Notes: generated from the sequence alone by a model not told the origin. 64,000 nucleotides of DNA from Azospirillum cavernae (GCF_003590795.1 NZ_QYUL01000001.1:2187001-2251000), one strand, 5' to 3'. Positions 22,634 to 31,673 are shown, counted from the first letter of the stretch. Numbers and translations are program-made.

Positions 22634-24709
22634 ATGAAGGAATGGCGCTCCGCTGCTGAATGGGCCGACTTGAAGTTGCCCGCTATGCCGACGAGCAAAG
22701 CGGGAGTCATTCTTCGGGCCACGACTGGAAAATGGAGGTCTCGCCCCCGCGAAGAGCAAGGCGGCGGCCTGGAATACCACATGTCGTCCCTGCCCACGGC
22801 GGCGCAGGTCAAGCTGACGCTCCTGGAGAAGAAGTCCCGGCAATCCGCTGAGACCGCCGCGCCCCCCGCGAACCGGACCGAGCTGTGGCGCTGGTACGAT
22901 GGCCTGCCCGACGCCAAGAAGGCCAAGGCCCGCATGCGTGCGGAAATCCTGGACGCCATCGTCGCCCTGCACCGCAACGGCGTCACCAAGGACGTCGCCG
23001 TCATGACGGTGGCGCAGCATCACAATGTCGGTCCCAGCACGATCTACAACTGGCTGAAGCTGGTCGCCGGGCATGACCGCGCCGATTGGCTGCCCTGCCT
23101 CGCCCCGCACCATGCCGGTCGGACGGCGACGGTCGAGTGCGATCCCGCCGCGTGGGACATGCTGAAATCCGACTATCTGCGCGCCGCCGCCCCGCCGTTC
23201 AGCGACTGCTACGAACGGATGGTCCGCGCGGCGAAGGAGCAGGGGTGGAGCGTCCCGTCCGAGCGGACCCTGTTGCGCCGCCTTACGGCCACGGTGCATC
23301 CGGCGGTGATCGTGATGGCGCGCGAGGGGGCGGAAAAGGTCAAGCAGATGTTCCCGGCCCAGGAGCGCGACCGTTCGCACTTCACGGCGCTGGAGGCGAT
23401 CAACGGCGACGGCCACCGCTGGGATCTTTGGGTCGAATGGCCGGACGGCACGGTGGCCCGCCCCAACATGGTGGCGTTTCAGGATCTCTATTCCGGCATG
23501 ATCCTGGCGTGGCGGGTCGATCAGACGGCGAACAGTTGGTCGGTGCGGCTGGCGATTGGCGACTTGATCGAAGACTACGGCATTCCGAAAAAGTGCTGGC
23601 TCGACAATGGTCGCGACTTTGCCAGCAAGTGGCTGACCGGCGGCATTCCGAACCGCTACCGCTTCAAGGTGAGGGAGGAGGAGCCGGTCGGCATCCTGAC
23701 GCAGCTCGGCGTCGAAATCCATTGGACCACCCCCTATTCGGGACAGTCCAAACCAATTGAACGCGCCTTCCGGGACTTCGCCAGCGACATCTCCCGCCAT
23801 CCGGCGTTCGAGGGCGCCTACACCGGCAACAGCCCGGTCAACAAGCCGGAGAATTACCGAAGCCGCGCCATCAAGTTGGAAGATTTCCTGAAGGTTCTGG
23901 CCTCGGAAATCAACCAGCACAACGACCGGATCGGGCGCATCGCTCGAAATTGTCGTGGCCGTTCCTTCCGCGACACCTTCCTCGACAGCCACAAGGACGC
24001 CGTCGTCACCCGCGCGACCGAGGAACAGCGTCGGCTGTGGTTGCTGGCCGCCGAGGGCGTCACCGTCAGCAACCGCGACGGGGCGCTCAAGCTGTTCGGC
24101 AACCGCTATTGGGCGGATTTCCTGCATCTGCACATGGGCGAAACGGTCGCCGCGCGCTTCGATCCGGAGTTCCTGCACGACGGCGTGCATGTCTACCGGC
24201 TGGACGGCGTCTATCTTGGCCATGCGCCGGTGCTTGAGGCCGCCGGTTTCGACAGCGCCGACGCCGCCCGCGAACACGCCCGTCAGCGCCGCCGCTGGCT
24301 GAACGCCAACAAGGCGATGCTCGACGCCGAACGCCGCATGTCGGCGGCGCAGGTGGCGTCTCTGGTGCCGCTCAATCTTGGCCCCGCCGCCCCGCCGGAG
24401 GCCAAGGTGGTGCAGTTGCCGCGCCCGGTGCTGGATCTGAAGCAGACCCCAAAGCCCGATCTGACCGTCGTGCAAGAGGAACGCCGCGAAGCGCTCGTCA
24501 CTGAGTTCCGTCGGCCCGACGCAACGCCCGCGAAGGATGAAAAGACCCTGCGCTTGGAAAAGGCCGCCCGGATCGAGGCGGCGATCACCGCCGGGACGGC
24601 GGTCGAAGCCGAGGCGGCGTGGTTCACCCGCTACAGCCGCCAGCCGGAATGGAAGGCGTTCAAGCGGCTGGCCGAGGACTTCTCGACCGACGCACAAGCG
24701 ACCGCCTGA
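22634..24709 (+). CDS. MuA-type DDE transposase
   Basis: A 691-residue protein (Mu A has 663). The N-terminus has the Mu end-binding HTH (SAAEWADLKLPAMPTSKAGV). The catalytic core has the DDE triad: D259 in NGDGHRWDLWVEW, D324 in KCWLDNGRDFASKW and E376 in SKPIERAFRDFA. A beta-barrel region (VTVSNRDGALKLFGNRYWAD) and a C-terminal domain that would contact MuB follow. It catalyses strand transfer of prophage ends during integration and replicative transposition. The cognate binding sites are the 20-bp repeats at both prophage ends. Confidence 0.95.
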   Translation: MKEWRSAAEWADLKLPAMPTSKAGVILRATTGKWRSRPREEQGGGLEYHMSSLPTAAQVKLTLLEKKSRQSAETAAPPANRTELWRWYDGLPDAKKAKARMRAEILDAIVALHRNGVTKDVAVMTVAQHHNVGPSTIYNWLKLVAGHDRADWLPCLAPHHAGRTATVECDPAAWDMLKSDYLRAAAPPFSDCYERMVRAAKEQGWSVPSERTLLRRLTATVHPAVIVMAREGAEKVKQMFPAQERDRSHFTALEAINGDGHRWDLWVEWPDGTVARPNMVAFQDLYSGMILAWRVDQTANSWSVRLAIGDLIEDYGIPKKCWLDNGRDFASKWLTGGIPNRYRFKVREEEPVGILTQLGVEIHWTTPYSGQSKPIERAFRDFASDISRHPAFEGAYTGNSPVNKPENYRSRAIKLEDFLKVLASEINQHNDRIGRIARNCRGRSFRDTFLDSHKDAVVTRATEEQRRLWLLAAEGVTVSNRDGALKLFGNRYWADFLHLHMGETVAARFDPEFLHDGVHVYRLDGVYLGHAPVLEAAGFDSADAAREHARQRRRWLNANKAMLDAERRMSAAQVASLVPLNLGPAAPPEAKVVQLPRPVLDLKQTPKPDLTVVQEERREALVTEFRRPDATPAKDEKTLRLEKAARIEAAITAGTAVEAEAAWFTRYSRQPEWKAFKRLAEDFSTDAQATA

Positions 24710-24790
24710 TCGGCCAGCAACGACGCGGCCCCGATCCTTTGCCGAGGACCGGGGCCGCAACCTGAAACACACACCAACAGGATGGACGAT

Positions 24791-25564
24791 ATGACCGTCG
24801 CCCCCTTCCCCGTCAAGTCCGACGCCACTGCCGCCGACGCGACGGAACAACCGCTCGTCACCGCGCCGCTCGCCAACGTGTCGCTATTCGCCGAGTTGGC
24901 GGAGCGCGTCACAGGCCGCCATCGCGGCCTGCCCGGCATGGCCGTGTGGTACGGCCCCAGCGGCTACGGCAAGACCCGCGCCGCCATCTACGGCGCCAAC
25001 CGATTCCGCGCCACCTATGTCGAGGTTGGCGCGACCTGGACGCAGGCGAAGTTCTGCCGGGCGCTGCTGACCCAGCTCGGCCTGCCGCCGACCGGCACCG
25101 TCGCCGACATGGCGGAACGGATCATCGACGCCCTGCGCGGTTCCCGCCGTCCCGTAATCATCGACGAATTCGACCATGTCGTGACGCGCAAGTACGTTGA
25201 TCTGGTGCGCGAGATCCACGACCAATCCGGCGCCGCCATCATCCTGATCGGCGAGGAGATGCTGCCGCACAAGCTGAAGCTGTTCGAGCGTTTCCACAAT
25301 CGTGTGCTCGACTGGTGCCCGGCGCAGCCCTGCGATGGGCGCGATGCCGGCATCCTGGTCGGGGTGTTCGCGCCGGGCATCGCGGTGGCCGCCGATCTGC
25401 TGACCCGCATCGTCAAGGAAAGCGGGGGCCGACCACGCCGCATCGCGGTCAATCTGGACCGCGTGCGGGAGTATTGCGAACTGGAGGGGCTGGACGCCAT
25501 CGACGTCGCCCGTTGGGGCAGCCGCCCGCTGTTCAGCGGCGAGCCTCCGGCGCGGAGGGCGTGA
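24791..25564 (+). CDS. MuB-type AAA+ transposition ATPase
   Basis: A 257-residue ATPase. Walker A GPSGYGKT lies about residue 55, Walker B PVIIDEFDHV about 120, and the sensor region reads AAIILIGEEMLP. ATG 24791 has AGGA at proper distance; ATG 24782 is an alternative three codons longer. The family matches the MuB/IstB-like target-selection ATPases that bind target DNA, activate the transposase and give target immunity. It follows the transposase gene after a 70-base gap, as in Mu. Confidence 0.9.
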   Translation: MTVAPFPVKSDATAADATEQPLVTAPLANVSLFAELAERVTGRHRGLPGMAVWYGPSGYGKTRAAIYGANRFRATYVEVGATWTQAKFCRALLTQLGLPPTGTVADMAERIIDALRGSRRPVIIDEFDHVVTRKYVDLVREIHDQSGAAIILIGEEMLPHKLKLFERFHNRVLDWCPAQPCDGRDAGILVGVFAPGIAVAADLLTRIVKESGGRPRRIAVNLDRVREYCELEGLDAIDVARWGSRPLFSGEPPARRA

Positions 25565-25565
25565 G

Positions 25566-26186
25566 ATGCCGCGCAAGCCCGTCCACATCACAGCGAAGAT
25601 CGCGGTGCGCACACCTTGCGGAGAGCAGGGATGCTGGTCGGTCATCCGCGAATTGCGCCGCTTCGACCGCCCCTTGCTGGTCTCGCGCGTCCAGGCCCAC
25701 CCGACCACGGTCGCCGACTATCTGCGGCGCCTGACGCTGGCTGGCTATGTGACCCGCTCCGACAACGCCGTCTACGAGTTGGTGAATGACCAACCCGACG
25801 CGCCGCGTCTCCGGCGCGATGGGACACCGGCAGCCGAACCGGGCATTGGGCAGGAGCAGATGTGGCGCAGCATGAAGATGCTGGGGGAGTTCTCGCCCCG
25901 CGAACTCGCCGCAGCCGCCAGCACTGACGCGGCCCGCGTCACACCGACAACCGCCGCCAGCTACGTCAAGCATCTCTGGCGCGCCGGTTATCTGCTGTGT
26001 GTGGCCGAAGCCCGGTTCGGTGTCGGCAAGGCGGGAGCGCAGGCCCGCTATCGGCTGAAACCGTCGATGAACACCGGCCCGCTGGCGCCGCAGGTTCAGC
26101 GCACCGATTGGGTCTGGGACCCCAACACCCGCAAGGCTTTGGCGCCGGAGACGCGGGATCAGGGAGGGCTTCATGCTGAGCAGTGA
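25566..26186 (+). CDS. winged-helix early protein, 206 aa
   Basis: Begins just after the MuB stop. Two winged-helix-like units are visible: residues about 20-65 (CWSVIRELRRFDRPLLVSRV then TVADYLRRLTLAGYVTRSD) and about 100-150 (MKMLGEFSPRELAAAASTDA then TAASYVKHLWRAGYLLC). Such two-HTH proteins follow B in D3112/B3-like transposable phages. A transcriptional or replication-control role is likely but unproven. Its end overlaps the next gene by 14 bases. Confidence 0.72.
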   Translation: MPRKPVHITAKIAVRTPCGEQGCWSVIRELRRFDRPLLVSRVQAHPTTVADYLRRLTLAGYVTRSDNAVYELVNDQPDAPRLRRDGTPAAEPGIGQEQMWRSMKMLGEFSPRELAAAASTDAARVTPTTAASYVKHLWRAGYLLCVAEARFGVGKAGAQARYRLKPSMNTGPLAPQVQRTDWVWDPNTRKALAPETRDQGGLHAEQ

Positions 26187-26490
26187 TCTGAAATCCCTTC
26201 GTGGCGCATTGGAATGCTACGCCGAACGGCTCGGAGGGCGCCTCTCCTTCAACGCGGCCAGCACGGCGGACCTGTTCCGGACGCTCGACGGCCTGATCGT
26301 CCAGGCCGAGGGGATGGAGGGCACGCCCTCCCCGCCCGCCGTTCGCATCGCCGGAGGCGCCTTGCCGAGCGGCGTCGCCGATTTGGCCGCCCGCCGCGCA
26401 GCCATGCGTCAGGACCGGCCAATCAAGATGGCGGATCGTATCCCGTGCTGGCCGCAACCGACCGATCCGACCGGAGGGTCAGCCGCATGA
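26173..26490 (+). CDS. hypothetical early protein, 105 aa
   Basis: Overlaps the preceding gene by 14 bases and the following gene by four (ATGA). The product is a helical N-terminus (DLKSLRGALECYAERLGGRL) with a disordered proline-rich tail. No family recognised. It is one of the chain of small early genes between B and gemA. Confidence 0.6.
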   Translation: MLSSDLKSLRGALECYAERLGGRLSFNAASTADLFRTLDGLIVQAEGMEGTPSPPAVRIAGGALPSGVADLAARRAAMRQDRPIKMADRIPCWPQPTDPTGGSAA

Positions 26491-26879
26491 GCGCCCGCGT
26501 CCTGCCACAGCCCGACGCGTTGGTGGAGATCGACATCCCCACCAACGGACAGGCCGCTGGACACGTCGTCACGCGTCGCGTGGTGACGATCCGCAACCAC
26601 TCCGACGGACGCTACACCTGCCTGTTGGCCGATCAGTCCACGGGCGATCTGTCCGCCGCCACCATCGCACCGGCGACGGATGGTCATTGGCTGTGCGTTG
26701 AACCGCCGGTGTCGGTTGACGCGGCGATCCACGTCGCCCGGATGGTGGCGGGTGGCGTCACCAGCCACGCCAGCGTCACCAGCCAAATGCGGCTGTTGGC
26801 CGACGCGGTGCTGTTCCTGACGGGGCATCACCGCCCCGCCGGGCCGCTGTCGCCAACCCGCATCGTCGGTGGCCCATGA
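26487..26879 (+). CDS. hypothetical early protein, 130 aa
   Basis: ATGA overlap at both ends. The first 60 residues form an OB- or SH3-like beta pattern (ALVEIDIPTNG...RRVVTIRNHSDGRYTC). The rest is helical with a conserved-looking MRLLADAVLFL segment. No assigned function. Confidence 0.6.
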   Translation: MSARVLPQPDALVEIDIPTNGQAAGHVVTRRVVTIRNHSDGRYTCLLADQSTGDLSAATIAPATDGHWLCVEPPVSVDAAIHVARMVAGGVTSHASVTSQMRLLADAVLFLTGHHRPAGPLSPTRIVGGP

Positions 26880-27061
26880 GCGCCGACACCATCCAGGCCG
26901 CCCTGTTCGGCGCGTTCGGGCTGTCGCCGCCCAGCCGCCCGCCGGACCCGGCGCCCGCCGACCGCTTCCCGACCTTCACCCGTCCGGCGGCCCCGCCGGT
27001 CGCGCTCAACCCTTTGCGTCTCGCCGTCGGCGGGACCGTCACCCACTCCCCCAAGAGGTAA
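26876..27061 (+). CDS. hypothetical early protein, 61 aa
   Basis: Short proline-rich product (MSADTIQAALFGAFGLSPPS) overlapping the previous stop by four bases and ending three bases before the DUF3164 gene. No motif. Supported by overlap and coding bias only. Confidence 0.5.
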   Translation: MSADTIQAALFGAFGLSPPSRPPDPAPADRFPTFTRPAAPPVALNPLRLAVGGTVTHSPKR

Positions 27062-27064
27062 GCC

Positions 27065-27877
27065 ATGCCCGATCAATCACCCGTTTTTCCGTTCCAGGCA
27101 CCGCTCATCCCGCTGCCGTCGGGCGCGCCGACGCTGGCCAAGCACCTGCACGCGATGTTGAGCATCGTCCGCCGCCACGCCCCCCTTGCGGGCATGCTGT
27201 CCGAGCAGGAGATCGCCGCCACCGACGCCGCCTTTGCGGCGCTGGTCGGGTTGCCCGCCGCCAAGGCCAGCGTGGAGGTGTTGAATAGCAAGGTGTACTG
27301 GCGCGACGAAGACGAGAATTTGACGCTGGAGAGCATGGTCAAGCCCCATCGCTTTTTGGAGGATGACTTCGTCCGCACCGTCGCCACCGCCGCCCTGTCG
27401 ACGTCCATGACCCTGGCGCGGCTCAAAGCGCTCTCGTTCGCCGAAGCGCAGGCGCTGATCGACACCCTGGCGTCGGCTCATGGCGTCAAAGCGGGCGGCA
27501 GGGCCGGAAACGTCTCCTTCGTCAGTTACGACCGAGCCTTCAAGGTCCAGATCGCCGTTCAGGAGCGTCTGGCCGTGAACGCCAACATCGTGACGGCCAA
27601 GACGGCGCTGAACGAATGGTTGGCCGCCGCCGACGCGGGGGACGAAGTCCGCGCCCTCATCAACGCGGCGTTCGGGTTGGGCGATCAGGACGGGGTCCGT
27701 GTCGCCGAGTTGGTGCGGCTCAAGCGTCTGGTCATCAACCATCCGCTGTGGAACGCGGCCATGGCCGCGATTGATGACGCGTTGGAGGTGGCGGGCAAGG
27801 CCCAATACCTGAGGGTCTACCAGCGCGCGCCGGACGGCAAATACGTCCAAATCCCGCTCGATCTGGCCAGCGTGTGA
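27065..27877 (+). CDS. DUF3164 family phage protein
   Basis: A 270-residue protein with the DUF3164 pattern: VYWRDEDENLTLESMVKPHR near residue 80, then SYDRAFKVQIAVQERLAVNA near 160, and a C-terminal LKRLVINHPLWNAAM region. The family is found almost only in Mu-like and related transposable phages, in the semi-essential early region, and its biochemical role is not established. A good ribosome-binding site (AAGAGGTAAGCC) precedes the start. Confidence 0.85.
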   Translation: MPDQSPVFPFQAPLIPLPSGAPTLAKHLHAMLSIVRRHAPLAGMLSEQEIAATDAAFAALVGLPAAKASVEVLNSKVYWRDEDENLTLESMVKPHRFLEDDFVRTVATAALSTSMTLARLKALSFAEAQALIDTLASAHGVKAGGRAGNVSFVSYDRAFKVQIAVQERLAVNANIVTAKTALNEWLAAADAGDEVRALINAAFGLGDQDGVRVAELVRLKRLVINHPLWNAAMAAIDDALEVAGKAQYLRVYQRAPDGKYVQIPLDLASV

Positions 27878-27885
27878 GGTGCGCC

Positions 27886-28467
27886 ATGGATCACACCGAA
27901 GCCGTAACTGACGGCCTGACGATCCAGGTCGAGCTGGTTCAGTACCCCGAGGCGCTGAACGGCCCTGCGGGTCACGCGCTCGCCGCTCGCCTGTCGGAAG
28001 TGGCAAGCGCCGCGCTTTCCATCCGAGCGCCGGTCGCCGCTGCGGCCTTCACTTTGCTGGCCGACGCCGAACAGGAGGTCGATGACCTGCGGTCGCTGCT
28101 TTTCACTCAGCCGCCCAGTCCGGCGGCTCGCCGGTACGCGATCCGGCTGGCGGCTGCGGCCATCGCCCTGGTCGCCGCGCTCGACGCCAGCGAGGCCGAA
28201 CGGAGCGCCTCGCCGTCGCTGGAAAGCGAGGTGACGCGTTGGTTGCGCCAGACCATTGGTGAACTGGTGGGCCGAACCGCAGCGGCAGCCATCCTTGCAG
28301 TCACGCCCCGGATGCTCGTCAGCGCCGTCCTGGTCGCCCCACAAATGGACGCCTTGGAAACCGGCATCCGGCTGCGCTGGGGCGTGTCTCTGGTCATCGC
28401 CAGCAACAACAGCGTCGCCGACGTGGCCAAGGCCATTGTCGCCGCCCAAAAGAGGAGCGCCGTCTGA
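27886..28467 (+). CDS. hypothetical early protein, 193 aa
   Basis: ATG 27886 chosen; a GTG four codons earlier is possible. An alanine-rich helical product with alternating hydrophobic stretches (RYAIRLAAAAIALVAALDAS) that may be weakly membrane-associated or coiled. No family recognised. One-base overlap with the next gene. Confidence 0.6.
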   Translation: MDHTEAVTDGLTIQVELVQYPEALNGPAGHALAARLSEVASAALSIRAPVAAAAFTLLADAEQEVDDLRSLLFTQPPSPAARRYAIRLAAAAIALVAALDASEAERSASPSLESEVTRWLRQTIGELVGRTAAAAILAVTPRMLVSAVLVAPQMDALETGIRLRWGVSLVIASNNSVADVAKAIVAAQKRSAV

Positions 28468-28856
28468 TGGCGAAGCCCAAACCTTCCATCGTCGTCGAGA
28501 TCCAGCAATCCACAGGACTTCGGCTGAGTGACGCCGCTTGGGCGGCGCTGGAAAAGCTGCTGGCCGACGTCGGCGTCATTCTGGCATCCGAATACCACAA
28601 CATCGACCGCGCGGGGCTGGCCCGGCGCACCGAAACCGCACAGGAAGGGCTGTTCCGCGCGTTCAATCGGTCGCTGGACACCGCTCATCAAATCCAGTCG
28701 GCCCGTTCGGAGTTCATCGCCGGTGCGGCCTGCATGTTGGCGCAGGCCGCTTCGATTGATGCCACCGCTCGTGAGGCTGTGGCGGCGGGGAAGCCCGCAC
28801 CGAACTCAACCTCTGCTGACGCAAGGTTCGGTCAGCCCCCGGAGGGGTCCGCATGA
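28467..28856 (+). CDS. hypothetical early protein, 129 aa
   Basis: Helical product starting MAKPKPSIVVEIQQSTGLRL with a disordered C-terminus. It overlaps both neighbours by one to four bases. No motif recognised. It belongs to the block of small semi-essential early genes. Confidence 0.55.
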   Translation: MAKPKPSIVVEIQQSTGLRLSDAAWAALEKLLADVGVILASEYHNIDRAGLARRTETAQEGLFRAFNRSLDTAHQIQSARSEFIAGAACMLAQAASIDATAREAVAAGKPAPNSTSADARFGQPPEGSA

Positions 28857-29011
28857 GCAACCCTCATCCCGACATCCCGGCTTTGCTTGCCGAGGCCGAC
28901 GAACTGCCCGACCCGCAAAAGTCGCTGCTGTCCCACAACGAACGAGTGCTGATCGAATTCTGTCAGCGGTTGGCGGCGGCCCTGCGGGCTTGCGCGGAAA
29001 AGGAGGTCTGA
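28853..29011 (+). CDS. hypothetical early protein, 52 aa
   Basis: A very short gene with ATGA overlap to the previous stop, ending in ...ALRACAEKEV and TGA at 29009. Acidic and helical. The following gene starts four bases later, so the chain of overlaps is unbroken only if this frame is translated. Confidence 0.5.
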   Translation: MSNPHPDIPALLAEADELPDPQKSLLSHNERVLIEFCQRLAAALRACAEKEV

Positions 29012-29015
29012 CGCC

Positions 29016-29249
29016 ATGACCCTGTACCCCATTCATGCCCAGATCGCCGCCGTGGAGGCGGCGGCCAAGGCCGATCCGACCAACCGCGCGTTGGCGCAGG
29101 CTGCTTTGACCTTGGGCGCGGTGTCCGTCGCTTGCGGCGGCCCTATCAAGGACGTCGATCAATGCCCGTGCTGCGGCTCTGTTTGGGAGGTCGATGCGTG
29201 GCCGGTCGATGACCGTCTCACCCGTGCCATGGAAGGGCTGATGCCATGA
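29016..29249 (+). CDS. small zinc-ribbon-like early protein, 77 aa
   Basis: Starts behind AAGGAGG. The C-terminal half has CPCCGSVWEVDAWPVD, a Cys-rich knuckle that with an upstream cysteine (VACGG) could bind zinc. No family recognised. ATGA overlap with the next gene. Confidence 0.55.
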   Translation: MTLYPIHAQIAAVEAAAKADPTNRALAQAALTLGAVSVACGGPIKDVDQCPCCGSVWEVDAWPVDDRLTRAMEGLMP

Positions 29250-29890
29250 CAGCCCCGCTGCCCCGCGATCTGATCTACGAGGCCATGAATGCGATCCAGG
29301 TCGGCGACCGCTGTGTCCAGGCCAGCTTGTTCCTCTTGGAGGCGGCATCGTCTCGCCGTCAGCAAGGTCACGCGCTGCTGCACGCACTCGCCCGTGAGAT
29401 CGCCAAGGGCGCGACGGTCGAAGCTTTGGCGCTGGCCCTGGTCTACGAGCGTCAAATCTACGCCGCCCACAGCGACGACCTTGCCAAGATACAGGCGGAC
29501 CTGGATAGCATTCGCGACCACCTCAAACCCGAAGTCGCGGCTTGGAGCGCCTTTGTCAAGGTCCGCAACTATCGCGCCCGGCTGGCTGATTGGAAGGGAA
29601 GGAAACCAAGGAAACCGAAAGTGGCGGGGAAAAGGACAGGCCGCGCAGTCTCTGGTCTGACGGTTTCCGAGGAAGCTCTTCTGGTGGAGATGCTGAAGGA
29701 TGCGGATCGCGGCGATGTGACGTGGTTTTTCGACAAGTCAAGACCGGCGTTGAAGGGGCTTCTGCGCCGTGGCCTTGCCGCCATGTTCACCCCGGCCATC
29801 GGCATGTGCGAAGGCGTCCCCTATGCGCTGACCGCCAAGGGGCGCGGTGATGCTCTCGCCGTTCTTCATGAGATTGGAGAAGCGCCGTGA
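29246..29890 (+). CDS. hypothetical early protein, 214 aa
   Basis: Helical N-terminal two thirds with a lysine/arginine-rich patch (WKGRKPRKPKVAGKRTGRAV, about residues 116-135). A winged-helix-like end follows (SEEALLVEMLKDADRGDVTW then LKGLLRRGLAAM). It may bind nucleic acid. It overlaps the next start by four bases. Function not known. Confidence 0.58.
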   Translation: MTAPLPRDLIYEAMNAIQVGDRCVQASLFLLEAASSRRQQGHALLHALAREIAKGATVEALALALVYERQIYAAHSDDLAKIQADLDSIRDHLKPEVAAWSAFVKVRNYRARLADWKGRKPRKPKVAGKRTGRAVSGLTVSEEALLVEMLKDADRGDVTWFFDKSRPALKGLLRRGLAAMFTPAIGMCEGVPYALTAKGRGDALAVLHEIGEAP

Positions 29891-30123
29891 CCATCACCCT
29901 GTCCATCGACCTGTACGACGATGGGGCGGTTCCTGTGTTGCTGGTGGCCGGGTTGCCCGGCTACGACGGACAGGTCGCCTTCCTGATCGACGGCCTTTCC
30001 GTTCGGACGCTCCGCCCGACGCGCGGGCTGCCCGCGCGCCTGCCCGAGCGCCCGATGGGCCGGGGCTTGCCGTCGCTGGCCGACATTCTGCGGCAAGCCG
30101 CCCAACCGGAGGGTCAGCGATGA
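29887..30123 (+). CDS. hypothetical early protein, 78 aa
   Basis: A beta-rich N-terminal half (MTITLSIDLYDDGAVPVLLV) and a disordered arginine/proline tail. Overlaps by four bases at both ends. No family recognised. Confidence 0.55.
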   Translation: MTITLSIDLYDDGAVPVLLVAGLPGYDGQVAFLIDGLSVRTLRPTRGLPARLPERPMGRGLPSLADILRQAAQPEGQR

Positions 30124-30389
30124 GCGCCGCCAAGCTGGCGATTGCCGCAGGAGCCGCCCTGCGCCGCTTGCGCCGGGGCGACGCGGCGGTGGGAGCCTTC
30201 CGGGCCGAGCTGGTCGGCGTGCTGACGGGCGTCGTCACCAGCGCGAGCAACCGCCCGCAACCCCTGCGGCTCGACACGGATCCGTGCGAGATGATCGACT
30301 TGGCGGTGGAGCTGTGCCGCGACGCTGGCGTGTCTGGTCTCGACATGGCCGCGCGCTTCAACGACGCGGTCGAGCGGAGGCGGCGCTGA
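30120..30389 (+). CDS. hypothetical early protein, 89 aa
   Basis: ATGA overlap with the preceding gene. Helical, with an alanine- and arginine-rich N-terminus (AAKLAIAAGAALRRLRRGDA) and an acidic C-terminus. No family recognised. One-base overlap with the zinc-finger gene. Confidence 0.52.
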   Translation: MSAAKLAIAAGAALRRLRRGDAAVGAFRAELVGVLTGVVTSASNRPQPLRLDTDPCEMIDLAVELCRDAGVSGLDMAARFNDAVERRRR

Positions 30390-30658
30390 TGGCCAAGCAA
30401 CTCCACCTGTTCCGCAAGCCGCGCCGTCCAGCCAAGTCAAATCCGCGCACGCTGCATGTGAGCGACGCGGGAAGCGCCGGTGTCGCTGGCCGCTATGGCG
30501 TCGTGACGCTGTGTTGCGACCTGTGCGGCCACGAAACGGAGTGGCTGCCCGCCCGCAGCGTCACCGTCGAACTGAAAGGCCGCGTCTGCCCCAAATGCAA
30601 GGGCGACCCGGCCACCGTCAAACCATCCGGCGGAACCGCCGACAAGGAGCCGTCATGA
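30389..30658 (+). CDS. zinc-finger early protein, 89 aa
   Basis: Basic N-terminus (MAKQLHLFRKPRRPAKSNPR), then a treble-clef-like pattern with four cysteines: LCCDLCGHETEW and RVCPKCKGDP. It probably binds zinc and DNA or RNA. It precedes gemA and overlaps it by four bases. Confidence 0.6.
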   Translation: MAKQLHLFRKPRRPAKSNPRTLHVSDAGSAGVAGRYGVVTLCCDLCGHETEWLPARSVTVELKGRVCPKCKGDPATVKPSGGTADKEPS

Positions 30659-31140
30659 CCGCCGCAAGAACCGTCAAAAAGCCCCAAGCCCCTGACGCCC
30701 TCAAGCCGCTTGTCGCCAAGGTCCAGACCCTGCGCCGGATGGTTCCGGCCCTGTCGGACGAAGACACGTGGCGCGCCTTCTTGGCGGTCAACGCCAACGG
30801 CGTCACGTCCACCCGCGCCATGTCCGAAGGTCAGTTGTGCACCGTGGTCGAGGCCCTGCACCAAGCAGGCGCGCCGCGCAAAGCGCCCGGCGCGAAGGCT
30901 CCCGCTCGTTACGCCGACACGGCGCAAATGGCGATGATCCGGGCGCTGTGGTTGGAACTGGCCGAGCTTGGCGCCGTCAAGGATCGGTCGGAGGCGGCGC
31001 TGTCCGCCTTCATCAAGCGGCAGACCCGCCAGGATGTCGGTCGGCTGTTTCCGTCCAGCGCCGCCGCTGTGATCGAAGCGCTGAAGAGCTGGCGCGCCCG
31101 CGTCACCACCGCCAGCCCGCCGGAGGTTCCCGCGTTATGA
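30655..31140 (+). CDS. gemA: GemA-like regulatory protein (DUF1018, Mu gp16)
   Basis: A 161-residue protein. Its C-terminal half has the GemA/DUF1018 pattern MAMIRALWLELAELGAVKDR followed by ALSAFIKRQTRQDVGRLFPS and VIEALKSW. In Mu, gemA lies just before mor and modulates host gene expression and DNA topology. Order and overlap with mor (four bases) are conserved here. The N-terminal 75 residues resemble a helical extension common in this family. Confidence 0.82.
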   Translation: MTAARTVKKPQAPDALKPLVAKVQTLRRMVPALSDEDTWRAFLAVNANGVTSTRAMSEGQLCTVVEALHQAGAPRKAPGAKAPARYADTAQMAMIRALWLELAELGAVKDRSEAALSAFIKRQTRQDVGRLFPSSAAAVIEALKSWRARVTTASPPEVPAL

Positions 31141-31673
31141 CCAACGACGTCCCGCCTGGCCTGACGCCCCACATCCTGCCCGGCATCCTGCGCGACATAG
31201 CCGAGATCGCGGGCTTGCAGGCCGCTGTCGATCTGTGTCTCGCCGCGCGCGGGCGTCGCTTCTACATCCCCGCACGCGCAACCTTGACCAAGGCGCACCC
31301 GCTGGTGCGCGCGGTCGGTTGGCAGTCGGCAAGGCTGATCGCCCAAGCCTACGGCCATGAAAGTCTGTCGATCCCCAACGCCCGCCCGGTCCTGCGCGCC
31401 TATCGCGCGCGGGTTCTGCGGACGGCGGGCTACTCGACGGCGCAGATCGCCATGTTGCTCGACATGGATCGCGGCCACGTCCAGCGCCTTGCGCCCGCCG
31501 CCGAGTACCCGCCCGGCCCGGTCGAAAAGAGGGCGGTGCGGGCGATCCTGGACGAAGCGCCCCGCCGCTTCAGCCGCATGAAGCCGGGCGAAGCGCCGTC
31601 GGCCCCGCCGCCGGTTCCGCCCCCTGGCCCATCGCCTCTGTTCCTTTGGGCGGGCGTGAAGCTGCCCGGCTGA
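31137..31673 (+). CDS. mor: Mor-family transcription activator
   Basis: A 178-residue protein with the Mor/C fold. The dimerisation region reads LRDIAEIAGLQAAVDLCLAA, then RGRRFYIPARA and HPLVRAVGWQSARLIAQAYG. The HTH is at about residues 95-125 (RVLRTAGYSTAQIAMLLDMD then RGHVQRL). A proline-rich tail of about 45 residues is an addition to the family pattern. Mor activates middle transcription in Mu, and here no separate C gene is seen, so this protein may drive late promoters directly. It is the last gene before the lysis-side promoter motif. Confidence 0.85.
   Translation: MTNDVPPGLTPHILPGILRDIAEIAGLQAAVDLCLAARGRRFYIPARATLTKAHPLVRAVGWQSARLIAQAYGHESLSIPNARPVLRAYRARVLRTAGYSTAQIAMLLDMDRGHVQRLAPAAEYPPGPVEKRAVRAILDEAPRRFSRMKPGEAPSAPPPVPPPGPSPLFLWAGVKLPG

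Noticed and set aside
22079..24850. Upstream part of a very long minus-strand open frame running from 24850 to 21575
   Set aside because: It is antisense to the transposase and pre-A genes, which have clear catalytic motifs; only the last 167 codons (21575-22078) have protein-like sequence and were kept as a gene.
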